Source: Tachypleus tridentatus
Taxonomy: Eukaryota; Arthropoda; Merostomata; Xiphosura; Limulidae
Direction of reading: 5' to 3'
DNA: 64,000 bases
Assembly (NCBI RefSeq): GCF_004210375.1
Contig: NC_134831.1
Coordinates: forward strand, 42,876,035-42,940,034
Each line of letters starts with the position of its first letter. Position 1 is the stretch's first letter. The notes under the pieces are model-generated. The model did not search any database. It worked only from the letters and a program-made list of their open reading frames with translations, and was not told the origin of the DNA. This document shows positions 21,696-34,000 of the stretch, piece after piece. The position numbers were made by a program, and so were the translations under genes.

Positions 21696-23566
21696 CCAGT
21701 TGGAACTTTGTATTTATAACTGAGGGTAGGCTTTAATTTTTTTAGAAGAAAATATATTACTTTTTACAGATTGTTAAATAATTTTAGAATTCTGCAAGTC
21801 ACTGAATACTATATGTCTAAAATTAATTATCAAATATGAAGGTTTGATTCGTGGTTTCTGTTTCTCTAAAATTCATGAACCATTGACTTTGAAGATATAT
21901 TTTATGATATCTAGAAGTACGTGTTTTTCATTATCATGTTCAAAATAAAAAAATTTATTACAGTCACAAATGTTCTTATTTTGGAAAGATTATTTTGATA
22001 AATCTTTTTAAAAATTAATTAAAGTACACTAGTACTGGTATAAAATGTATTATCCAAATTACTACAATATTCTGGGTAAATCAACCTATTTTAATTTATT
22101 ATTTCCTTTATCTCTAGTTTTTTTTTACTTTTATGAAAAAATTATCTATAAAGAAAAATAAACAATACAATAATCATTACTGAAATTGAAATAAGTAGAG
22201 TTATTAAAATATTGGTTCAATTCATAAGGATGTAATGTTTTTAGTTTCGAAATGCAGAAGTTCTCTCGTTGAAGTCTGTTGGTGTCTTCATTAACAATTT
22301 CTTACACACTTAACCTAACAAAGGGAACAAGAGTGAATTCAAAAATTATATAGAATTCATTAAATTATTTTAAACTTGAGATTTATGCAAAATATTTGAA
22401 TTTGACCAACCTATACAGACACGCACAAAACTTGTTAACATGCTGTAAGGCAACCTTTATCTTAAGACATAAATATTTGTATAGTCGTGGAGACAATAAC
22501 AGCAGAACAAAAGGAAACGTGAAAAATAAAAATTGCATGTAGAAATAATAAATTTTAAGTTCTGGAAAACTGATTTCGGTTTCACAAAATTAGGAAATCA
22601 GTTGAAAGAACTTCCGTATACCGACACTGATTATTCCCGTGCTATTAAGCTTTAGATACTTTTCGGGTTATGGAAATTATAAAAACTCATAGTTTAAAGC
22701 AAAGGAGAATATGTTATATGTTAATCACATAACAACTGACATCTCAGGTGCTGACGAGGCATCTCGTTCAACACAAGTAATACATAATACGTTTAAAGGT
22801 TTCTGATGTATTAAGTAGTCTGAGAAATTATTTTTTTCATTTGTGTTATCAAAGTAAAAAAATTAAATAAACAAGAGTATGTTAATATGGAAAAGATAGT
22901 GGAAAGGAAACACAATGTATTACATACATTAAACGAAATTTGTATCAATCAAACCAACTACGAAAGAGAAACAAAAACGAAAGAGATAGATAAAACTCAG
23001 TCATGATACATTCTGATGTATTCCCGTGTTTTGTGTTTTCAAGTAGTCTATGTGTATTAATTTTTTTTCTTTTAGCGAATAAACAATTCAACGATTTTCA
23101 GATATTTCGCTGTAATGTTTTATCTAAGAAAAATAGTTGTTATTCTGTAGTTTTTTAAAATATCTACAGATGGCAGTTGTGCGTTATTGATCACCTAGAA
23201 TATAGAGTTATTAAGCTCAAACAGACACAATTTATATGAATATTTGATTTTGAGGATTATAAGCCTGCAGACTTCTAAGCACGGCGAAAGAATATTAATC
23301 ATTTATCTATGGTTTAAAATAATTCTGAGCACACACTCGTATATTTAGAACGGCAGCTTTGTTTTCGCCATATCTACGATTCTTTTTAGAAATCTTATAG
23401 TCAGAAAGAAAAATAAATTACAAAATACATATACCTTCCAAAAAAAAAACATTTGTCTGTGGGCTTAAGACGCTTAAAATCAAATTTTGAAACCAGATTT
23501 TGATATTCGTGGATGCAGTGCTGAATTAAAGTGGAGTTCTGGTAATATTTTGGAATAATGATAGGT
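21696..23566. other. Unit 1 terminal spacer, no gene seen
   Basis: Homologous to 37060-38790 in unit 2 and, for its first part, 54330-54915 in unit 3. The last bases before the SINE repeat the GGAATAATGATA motif that starts the next unit. Confidence 0.5.
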
Positions 23567-23574
23567 TTGTTTGT

Positions 23575-23838
23575 CGGCCCGCATGGCCAAGCGTGTTAAG
23601 GCGTGCGACAAGTAATCTGAGAGGCGCGGGTTCGCATCGCGGTCGCGCCAGACGTGCTGGCCCTCCCAGCCGTGGGGGCGTTATTATGTGACAGTCAATA
23701 CCACTATTCGTCGGTAAAAGAGTAGCTCAAGAGTTGGCGGTGGGTGGTGATGACCAGCTGCCTTTTTTTTCTAGTCTTACACTGCTAAATTAGGGCCGGC
23801 TAGCACAGGTAGCCCTCAAGTAGTTTTGTGCGAAATTA
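23575..23838 (+). repeat. SINE-A at unit 1/2 junction
   Basis: Plus-strand copy from GGCCCGCATGGCCAAGCGTG to TTGTGCGAAATT. It forms a head-out inverted pair with 24082-24282, the two enclosing about 240 bases of block X. Confidence 0.92.
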
Positions 23839-24081
23839 TTCGTATTTGTGTTCGATAACAGATGAATTTCAGTTCGAGTTGTTCGAAAACAATCAACATG
23901 AGTTTGTTCAACAGGAGAGAGGAGCACGAAACTATATAATTTTGTTACCTATATTTAGTCTAAAATTTTTGCGAATTTCATAAATAACTGTTGGTTGTAT
24001 AATATTAAACTCCGATCGGATAAAATAACCTACATTTAGGTCAAAAATAAAAAGTCATTTCGGCCAAAAATAAATATAGTA
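23839..24081. other. Block X fragment between two SINEs
   Basis: Matches about 51951-52200 (unit 3) and 58661-58900 (unit 4). It is the only part of block X seen at the unit 1/2 junction. Confidence 0.75.
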
Positions 24082-24282
24082 TTATTGTTTGTTTGTTTTT
24101 TGAAATTTCGCACAAAGCTACTCGAGGGTTATCTGTGCTAGCCGGTCCTAATTTAGCAGTGTATGACTAGAGGGAAGGCAGCTAGTCATCACCACCCACC
24201 ACCAACTCTTGGGCTTCTCTTTTACCAACGAATAGTGGGGTTACGAGTAGCACGCCTTAACACGCTTGGCCATGCCGGGCCC
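24082..24282 (-). repeat. SINE-A with internal deletion
   Basis: Minus-strand copy lacking about 75 bases between the central domain and the head: AATAGTGGGG joins directly to TTACGAGTAGCACGCC. It ends at the first base of unit 2, as the SINE at 1-265 does for unit 1. Confidence 0.88.
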
Positions 24283-24832
24283 AATAATGATACAAATAAC
24301 AAACTCTTGCTTCTATTCTTCTCGATTCACGAACCACAATTTCTTTACTTGGGTGACCTATGAATTATTCCTGATTATTACTGATGATAATCTACTTCAT
24401 TTTTAAAATATCACGAAAGTTTGAACAAAGTTACAAATGAAATAATTCAAATGCCAAATAAAATACTCTATAGAGTATCAAACAATCTTATAATTTGTTT
24501 TTATCACTACTAGAAAACTTTTCAACATTAAATGTTTGTTTTTTAGTAGAATATATTTGCGTATTACTATAAGTATAAAACATAATGTGGTTCTTTTTAT
24601 TTTTATATTTCGTACTTTGTTAAAGACGTGACCGAGCATAAACAGGTATCTGATTATATACTTAACCACAGATGTACCTATACTATTTTCATTTTAGTGT
24701 CGAACGTCCCCGACGTCGACCAACTACTTTTCAACACGTCAAGCCTATTAGTCAGACTACCCCTCGTCCAGTAGCTTTTCATATTGATGTATGCCAATTA
24801 TCTCTTCTGCAAGCAGCAATACTTTAATTATT

Positions 24833-25935
24833 GCTGGATTCAAATCCACAGAACGCACATATAATTTTTCCATCACGTCAACTCTATACATCCCAACATT
24901 AAATTCATTCACATGTGAACAGGAAAAAAGCAATCAAATATCATTTCTTAATCTCGAAATTACAAAAACCGATACACAGTTTAAAACAGGAATCTACCAT
25001 AAAATCACCCATACTGGACTATACATTACTTGGAACTCATCACATGAAACAAAACAAAAACACATCATACTAAGAAACAATAAACACAGCTATAAAACTC
25101 TCCTCGACAGATATAATCGACGAATTAGACAAAATAAAACAATACTTCATCAACATAAATAAGTTTCTGCCACAAGCAGCAGAAAACATTATACGCAAAC
25201 ACCTAGACAAAAAGCAAAATCAACCAACAAAAGTAAATATACCCCACGAATTAAACAATCACGAAACCGTATATGGCTGCATACTATATATTCTTGATAT
25301 CAGCGGAAAAATAACCAACATTTTTCAGAAACTAGCAACAAAATATGACATTTCAGTTGATAGTAAATTTATTCAAAAACCAGGCACAAAACTAAGGTCT
25401 ATACTATGTAAAAACCACAGTGACAAACACCACACCAACATTATTTATAAAATTCAATGTGATAACTGCCACGACTTCTATTTTGGAGAAACAAGTAGAA
25501 AAATGAAAACCAGATTCAAAGAACACAAAAAGTCAGCTTCACACGTTTTCGAACACTGCAAATCAAATAGACACAATATAACCATAAAAAAACAGCCAAA
25601 TACTCAATAAAGAAAGAAACATAAACAAACGCAAAATTAATGAAACCTTACTTTTAGAACATCTCAAGCCCAAAATAAACCAATACAAAGGAACGCCTTT
25701 ATACCTATATTAATAAATATAATCAAACATCTAGGCACGCCCTGTACTTCCTAAACGCAATTACACAAACCCTTAAACATGAGGTCAAATACCGATCGGT
25801 TACCTCTTTCCTTATTTATGAACCTGACGATGACTGAAGAAGGTCGAAACGTTGTACGCTCCTCTTATAGAATTTTTCAATCCATACAACCCGTTTGTAC
25901 ATACATATTTTTCACTACAAGTTGTTTTTTTCGTC
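24833..25935 (+). mobile_element. Penelope-like element PLE-3, 5' truncated
   Basis: Starts inside the post-YVDD region (AGFKSTERTYNFS) and keeps CEQEKSNQISFLNLEITKTD (from about 24915), the linker, and the endonuclease part YKIQCDNCHDFYFGETSRKM (about 25449-25508; YFG instead of the usual YIG) with frameshifts. The right end carries CTGACGA (25824-25830) and GTCGAAACGTTG. The left edge is fused to unit sequence without a target duplication, so the junction reflects a deletion in unit 2. Confidence 0.87.
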
Positions 25936-26304
25936 ATCAAAAATATGAATTATTGTTTTGCATATGATAGAAAAGTAATTTTCCAACAAACTCAATACAT
26001 ATACAAATTCTTACATCATTCCTCTCTTGTTTGTGTCAAAAACCGTCAAACAATAAAAAAGATTACACTTACATTAATGATGGAAGCCATCTGTTCTAAA
26101 ACACAAGGTTTTACCTTGCTATACCTATGCATCTAAATTTATTGAGTTTTGCGCATGTACACAAACAAAACAGTTGTTATACAAGAATAAAAATAATTTG
26201 AAAAAAGTTATTTTCCTCTCTGTGAAATCATAGCGTTTTAATGTATCATATTTTCGGTGATGGTTAAAATAACTATTACTATAAATAAGAAAAGGAAGAA
26301 AGAA

Positions 26305-26420
26305 TATTAGCTTTGTGTTTTCTTAGAGCAAAACCACAGGGGGTTATTTGCTCAGCCCACTGACTAGAATCGAACCGCTGTTTCTAGTTTTTGAAATCCA
26401 AAGACATACCGCTGTTCTAA
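26305..26420 (-). repeat. SINE-C (tRNA-derived), unit 2 only
   Basis: Minus-strand short SINE with AGAATCGAACCGCTG (reversed B box) and GACATACCGCTGTTC. Absent at the matching place in units 1 (about 6630) and 3 (about 43610), so it was inserted after duplication. Confidence 0.6.
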
Positions 26421-27774
26421 CAAAAATCGAAACAACACTGGCTTCTGTAAGTAACTATTTTTGTTATATTTATAGCACTAGCGGAAAGCAATCCAGAACA
26501 GTTACAGTATAAACATTACAAACTTTACTCTTTAATCGCGTTTCACAGTGACTTTTACTTTGCTAATTACATCAAGTTAAAAATATCTACTGTTTACAAT
26601 GACTTAATATATTCCAGATTTACTTTTGTAAGATATCACTTTCCTAATTTCAGTTAAGCTGGTCTTCTGTTTATTCTAAACCTTTGATTCACTAAAATAA
26701 GCACGTATTAAAGTAAGCCAGATGTATCATAATTTCACGTTTCTTATCATTCGATATTATGTTAGAATCACGCTATCTTCGATCTGAATTGTTGTTCTAA
26801 CAAAATTATGTGAAGCAGATGACGTAAATCTTACACAACTTATCTAAAGAAAAGTGTATTCAGATTTATTAATGATGTGGTAATAAGGGTTTATTGTTGT
26901 TTCTGGATGAGATGAGATCCTAAATACGCCACTATATAAGATGTTCCGCTTCCATGGGGAACATTGAAAGCTATAGTGTTCGGAACAATGTTCTGCAATT
27001 CTACAGCCTTTAACAATTATGACATACAGTTATTACAGTTATTCCACAACAAAAGAATAAACAAAATTTTATAATAGAATACTTAACCTTGTGTACAATG
27101 TACCAAGGCAAAAACTCGATAATGTAGACGTTTCTTTAATCTGAAACTGAGTGATTTTGCAAATACATTAGCTTTTGGTCAGTTTTAAAGAATTTCTTCC
27201 TTTTTATATTGGCGTTAACAGAATATGTTTTTGACGTCATCTTAATTAATCCTTTCATATGTCTAATTCTATAACACTGATTGACTGATTACAGTACGTT
27301 ACAAAATTTTTACTTTTTCTTGTTCCTGAACAGAAGATGTTATTTCCCAATTGATTATGCCTAAGTAAATGGTAAATACCTATCTTTCTCTTCAAACTTT
27401 GCTTTTGTGACCTTGGAGCGTATAACGAAAACATGATGGGAAACTGTATTTGGAGGCTGATACGTAAAAGTGATTTACATCTCAAAAAATCTCAAAAACT
27501 ACACACTTTTAAACATTCTTGTTCGTTTTTGTATACCTTTAGTTTAAATACATGTAAATCTTGATTCATATGTTGTTTTATTCAGACCTTATGTAAATGA
27601 AAATGTGCAAATTTGCATGTTTTTACATAGAAAATAGGTTAATTTCTAAATTTCATTATCCAGGTCAGAAAACAAAAGTTTGAAGAGAATAACGGCCATT
27701 TTCTGTATTTCTAAAACACAAACAATTAAGAAATAGCACATACTATCCAGGAACAAAATTTTTGTTACACATTG

Positions 27775-27893
27775 TTATTTGGAATTAAGTACAAAGCTAC
27801 ACATTGGGCTATATGTGCTCTTCTTATCACGGGTATCGAAACCCGGTTTCTTGTAGTGTGAGTACTCAGTCACACCACTGTGCCAATGGAGGG
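27775..27893 (-). repeat. SINE-B upstream of copy B
   Basis: Orthologue of 7975-8092 and about 56618-56735. The reversed B box CGAAACCCGG is kept. Confidence 0.75.
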
Positions 27894-28082
27894 TTTATAA
27901 TACTGAAGAATTGCTTCAAGTAATGACCAGACAATTAAGGTCAAATAACCAAAACATGTTTTACAGTTGCAGTTGTATGGTGTGATTAGGTAAATTCTCT
28001 ATAACATAGAAGTGCATAATTACTTTCTTAATTTATTTAAAACTATAAAGTACTAGTTTCATTGGTATAGAAAATTAGCAGA

Positions 28083-31000
28083 ATGGAAGTTCGACCCTTG
28101 ATGTCAGTTGCTGGATGTTTCCTGATTTATCTGGCACTCGGTACAATACTAACGTTTGGAAACATTACTCCTTACATAACTTCTTACCTGAAACAAAGAG
28201 TCAAGAAGGACACAACATATGAAGAAACAAGCTGGATTTTCTATGCATTTATCTCTACATGTTCATTGTTGTACTTTGGAGGCAAACTAGGTTGTCTCAT
28301 TGGACGTCGCTGGAGTATGATTATTGGTTCTTGTGTTTTTGGTAAGATGTATGATTGTATTTATATGTAATAATAATAATGACTGATAGAAAAAATGGCA
28401 ACAGGTCTATTTAATTCATGAATGTAAATAGTATTATATACAATCACAATACACCTGTAATTAACAAAACTTAATAAAGTTTGTAATAATATAGAGACGT
28501 CATTAGAATTTTCATTGAAAGAGAACAACACCTTTTTACTGAAATAGAGGGATTACTACTAGGTATTTGGGTTTTATGAAGTGAAAATTAATCGTCACTT
28601 TTCATCTATTTCAGATCAATGAATATAAGTTTTACGTTCTTCTCTTTTTAGTTTATGTACTTTGTGAGATAGAAAATTTTACTTTTATTTTGCTGTGGTT
28701 TTTATTTACTGTTTGTTTGATGATCCTTCTATCATTTAGTTCATCTATGTAGTTTAGATGTATTCAAATGTTAATTAACGTTTTATCTGGTGCACATTTA
28801 ATTCCAATATACACCTATTATTAAATTAACACGATTTCTTAATTCATTAAAATAATTAACAGCACTGATATTATGTTATATTGCTTGAAGCAGGACAGGC
28901 ATTATTTGTTAACTGAACTTCGGATTATTTATAAATTTTGTATCCCTACTCCATGAACTTTTTCTCTCCAATTTCTTATTTTCTCGAAATTTAAGAAATT
29001 CAGTGAATATTGAGTTTACTTAATTCAGAGATAGAAAAGTTATTTACTGATAGAATTGAGAATTATTATTGTTGTTTTTTAATTAAGTTACTCGATCAGT
29101 TAGTACGTTCATAAGTTAATTCTACATTCGTTTCACACCTCTTGTTGAAAATTTAAAGTATTTGAAAATAGGCTTGTAAATGAATGGTGGAAAAGTAAAC
29201 GTTTATTTAAGAACCATATTAACTTGTTATCATTATATAAATTAAAATTAGCATTATCTCTCAAATAATACTAATAAACCGACTTAATAACAAAACACGT
29301 TACTGTAGTGGATTGCTGATAATATAATATTTGTTCAATTCTGAAAATGAAAACACGATGCAAAACAGGAAATGTATTGGGAGTATGGAAATTAACAAAA
29401 GAGGAAGAAGTATTGTGAGGACTTTGTAACTCTCTGAAGAGCAAGCACAAATAAAATACCAGTTAATTTGTAGTGATAACAATTTTATCACAAGAAGAGC
29501 ACCAGAAATAGCACGTGACAGCCTACTAAAGTCATCAATAAATCCTGCAGAAAGAAGTTTTTTGTTTGTTTAAGTAATGATATTAACTGTCTTTAAATGC
29601 ATTGACAACAGTTCATAGTTTGAGCAGAAAAACAAAGATGACGTTGCGATATATGATTATGAAATATGTTGGCATTATGTATAAAAATTAGATATGGTGG
29701 CGCTTTATGTGGACAACAAAAATATACTGTATATTTAAAGGAACAGAAGGAAATCTAGAATAATAATACTGCATTGGAAAAGCAAATATGAAAGTGATAA
29801 AATGGAATAGGAGAGATAGTAATCTTTTATTTTTCGATTTCAAAGACAGCTGTACATATAATATATATTTTTTGTTAATGAGAATGTCATGTGTGTGTAA
29901 AACTCGTAGTTCTCGTACTGGCGTATTTATTCAAGTTAAATAAAAATATTTTGTCTATTAGTTTTGGGATAGCAGTAACGTACTGGAGTATACAACACAG
30001 CCTCGTAACAACGATAATCACTTATGGAGTGATTGATACTTTGGGATTTGTCTGTTGTTTTGGCCACCCAGTGGTCACTGTTGTCGAGGTGAGCACTGTT
30101 GTTTCGAAAATATCTCAATTAAAAATATTTAAAAAACAGATAATTTCTCATTCCATTTGATGAAAAAATATCATTTAACTATTTTATATCTATTGATATA
30201 AAGCACCATACATATACATCTGTACATCCATGTTAACGTCCACAGGTAACCTAGAAGAGTAATACAAGATACGTTAAATCTTCGAATTGTTTTAATTCTT
30301 AAATTCACCATACTTGTATAAACTCTTATAAAAATGTATCAGTAATTATTCCGCAGGGTATCTACACTCTGTATGTGACACTCCACGTCACGAAGGAGTT
30401 GAAAAGAGGACATGATGAGGATGCCGTGAAATCTTATAAATTAATAAATCAAGAAATATTTTCTTTCAATTTTTTATGTATACATTTTATTTTCTACTTT
30501 AAGTACATCGACTAACAACAATATTAAACGATAATTTTGTTGCTATGCAATATGTTTTAAAAGACATTTTTGATCGTGGTGTTACCAACTTGCTTTTTCT
30601 ACGGGCCTGGCAAAATCAAGCGTAACAAGGCGTGCGACTCGTAATCTGAGGGTCGCGGGTTTGTATTCCCGTCGCGCCAAACATGCTCGCTCTTTCAGCC
30701 GTGGGGACGTTATAAAGTGACGGTCAATCCCACTATTCGTTGGTAAAGAGTAGCCCAAGATTTGGCAGTGGGTGGTGATGACTAGCTGCCTTTCCTCTGG
30801 TCTTACACTGTTAAATTAGGGACAGTTAGCACAGACAGCCCTAGAGTAGCTTTGTGCGAAATTCAAAAAGAAACGAACAAACAAAAGCTTTTTCTACATA
30901 TTAGTTGTCAACCTAATTGATGTTTACCTCTCACTGGCAGAACACTATGTCTGCGGACTTACAAGCTAAAAAACAGGTTTCGATACCCTTTGTTGGCTGA

Positions 31001-34000
31001 GCAGAAATAGGCAATTGTGTAGATTAGTGCTTAATACAAAACAACAAAAACAAGCAGTTGATTTGTAATAATTATTATTATGTGAATACATCACGAATAC
31101 ATTTCATGAATGACCTTTATTTTGGTTGATTCACAATGTAATTTACTGACGTTTGACTGCCTTCAGTGCTTGTTCTCTGCCTCTACGTTTGTGAAACTTG
31201 ATTTCGCAAAAATATTATTTTTGAAGTTAGGTATGAGAATTGAGGTTAGGATATACAACGGTGGGCTGATATTGGTTAGTGCCTTAACATATTTTGACCT
31301 GCGGTATTCTCGTCCACTTGGAACTATCACTATTGTGTAGACGAGATTTCTAATCCTGTATATCTATAATAAAATGGACGTGTCTAAGATGCAAATACAT
31401 ATCGTTCCCATTAATAACCAGATAATATCTTGTTGATATAATACGTTTCTAAACGTTTCTACATTTACTAAACGATATAAAATTTAACTTGATTATTTCA
31501 AAAGACAAGTTACAAAATAAATTAACATTTTCTTTCACAGTTGTTTCCGAAGAAGAAAGGCTTCGTGACAGGGATAGTTGCTTCAGGGTTAGCTCTAACT
31601 CCTATTTTTATGAATAGTGTGCAGACATTCTTCGTGAACCCTAATAATCTCCAACCTGCTTCTGATGGGTAAGTTACAAATTTCTCTAAACTTTCGTGAC
31701 TTTTCTACATATAAAACACAGACTACTTGTTATAATTATAAAAATTGTAAAATCATGCTATAATGGAACTTTATACCACACTGAAAAAAATGCTGCGGGA
31801 TGTGCAAACCACAACATCGCGAAATTTTTATTGTGTGTTCATGTAGATTTGCAACAGGAGTCACAATATTCCCGTTTCGTCTCCGTTTCTAATTACGTAG
31901 AACTTTTCTTCATTCTCAGGGTACAAATATGACGTCATGAATGCATCGAACGGGGATGTAAATCGCTGGCACCATCTGCATAAATATCATAGTACTGTAT
32001 GTTGTACGTACATGTAAATAATTAGTAGGTTGTGAACATGTGAATATTTTGCTCCGTTTTTGTAACCACTGCTTTGGCTCTGTTGATGGACTTCCATAAA
32101 ATATGGCAAGACGGATTGTTGGTTCTGAGAGGAGATATATGCAAACTTACCGTTTCATATTTTGTTGTTGCTGTTTTACGGGCGTTTTTTTACGCAGAAC
32201 TTTATTTTTCTTTATTCTCAAGATTTTTTAAAATTGTATATAAAGGAAAAAACTTTTTATTTTCTAAGACAACCTTTCATTAATCATGAATTTACATAAC
32301 TGCCGTCCAAAGTACGGGTATCTTAGCTAGTCATATACAACCCATCAGATTCTGCATATTTTTATTTTAACTCATTATTCATCATTTTTTATTTAAAATA
32401 TTTACAATATCTTCAAAGGGTTATATTTAATAAATTATTCTTTCATTAAATTCATGAAAATTAGAAATATGTAATGTTAGTTGTTGAAACACGGTGAATG
32501 ACATTTTAGATACCAGGCTGGAGGAAGGTATTCGAAAGACACAAATATTGTATTACATCAGGAATTGAAGCTATAATTTACCCATGTGTTTTATTTATTA
32601 GATTTGTGTGTTGATTTCATTGTTTATGGTTAAACATAAAGATACACCTTGGATTATCTGTATTGTCGAAATATGGTTTCTAACGTTATAAATAAGTCCG
32701 CGTTAAGTGGAGTGATGCTGTTCAATCTCATCACTATAGTATTAAATTAATTCTTACGTCACTTTAGTTTTTTATTAACAAGTAAACGTTCAACATTCTT
32801 TCAGATATTTTACAACGATGAAATTATAGAAAGTGTTCCTGCTTTGTTTCTGATAACGGCATGTTTTACCGGTGGCATTCTACTGATTGGTTTACTCATG
32901 TATAAAGAATTACCACAAGACATAAAACAGGTTAGAGCAGTCTGAATGAAGTAGTTTATGAAACATTTTAGACTGAAAAGTAAATCTTTATCATAGGATA
33001 TGAAGAAGTGCGACTTATTTACTGGTGACAGTTTTGTGAAGTGAGCTGGGAATCTTTTAATTCTTAATAGTAAAAGTTCTGTGGACGTATGTTAAATTCC
33101 AACCAAATTATAAAAATCATTCATTTGCAACCAAATATATTGAATCTCTGGAGATATATCCTCTTAACGCTCTAAAATGCTCATTTCAACTTCTGCTTGT
33201 GTTTCATGTTGATCACATAATTCATACAAATCTAGATGATTTATAAACATGAGTTGTTTGTAAGATAAGTAACTCCTCATTAAACCCAAACATGACAGTA
33301 AAAGAACTTTTCTTATTTCCATCACGTTTTTAAACGCTTCATTATTCCTAGCAATTCTATTTGAAAATAAGCGTAAGAGTTTTATAGATTATTAATAAGT
33401 ACCATTACTCTACGTCTTCCAGATATGTTTGTTTAATTTAATATTACCTGAGTTATTCTTCCTTCTTCAATATTTAAGAATCTTCTGTTAAAAAAAAATA
33501 TAGTGTTACTGCGTATTTTGAAGAAATTTTAGCATGTGTGAATCGAAGCTGTGAGGACAGGTGTTTATACTAATATATAGAAACGTTGGTAGAATTAAAT
33601 TTTCATCTAAAGAGGCTCACTCAGGGCTAAATATTAAAGAAATATAGTGTTTTTTTTAAAAGAAAACAGTCTCTAGTAAAACGATGGCTTAATCACCTAG
33701 TTAAAAAAATGAGAAAAGTTGACGCTTCTATTTTCTATTATAGTGTATTGTCAGTTTCTGTACATACAGAACAACTGTATTCATATTTCTAACCCAGGAA
33801 GAAACAGTATCCAGTGAACTAACACATATGTGTCAAACGTCTAAGCATTCGTGCATTAAAGAATCAAGTACAAAAACTCGGGACTGTAGAACAACAATAA
33901 ATAATGAAAAACTATCTACATCATTTAAAGAAACTCCAGCCAATTCGAACGCTGATGACCAACAACCGTACAGAAATAATGAAGCCGAACTTCATGTGTC

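Larger units (their letters stand above)
266..23566. other. Tandem segmental duplication, unit 1
   Basis: First of about four paralogous units. Landmarks shared with later units are the GGAATAATGATACAAATAA start (272; compare 24283 and 38788), PLE-2, the spacer before the transporter, all transporter exons, the downstream spacer, and the end motif TTCTGGTAATATTTTGG (about 23537; compare 38771). Unit 1 is longest because it gained PLE-1, extra SINEs and a SINE/LINE composite. Boundaries are inferred from matching by eye between units. Confidence 0.8.
25936..28082. other. Spacer upstream of copy B
   Basis: Presumed promoter region of the transporter. A TATAAAG at about 28044 lies roughly 38 bases before the start codon and is kept in copies A and D. 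Embedded short SINEs are listed separately. Confidence 0.45.

Noticed and set aside
23575..23650. tRNA-like sequences in SINE heads
   Set aside because: A and B boxes are present, but the anticodon stem does not pair well and each is fused to the SINE body, so they are not tRNA genes.
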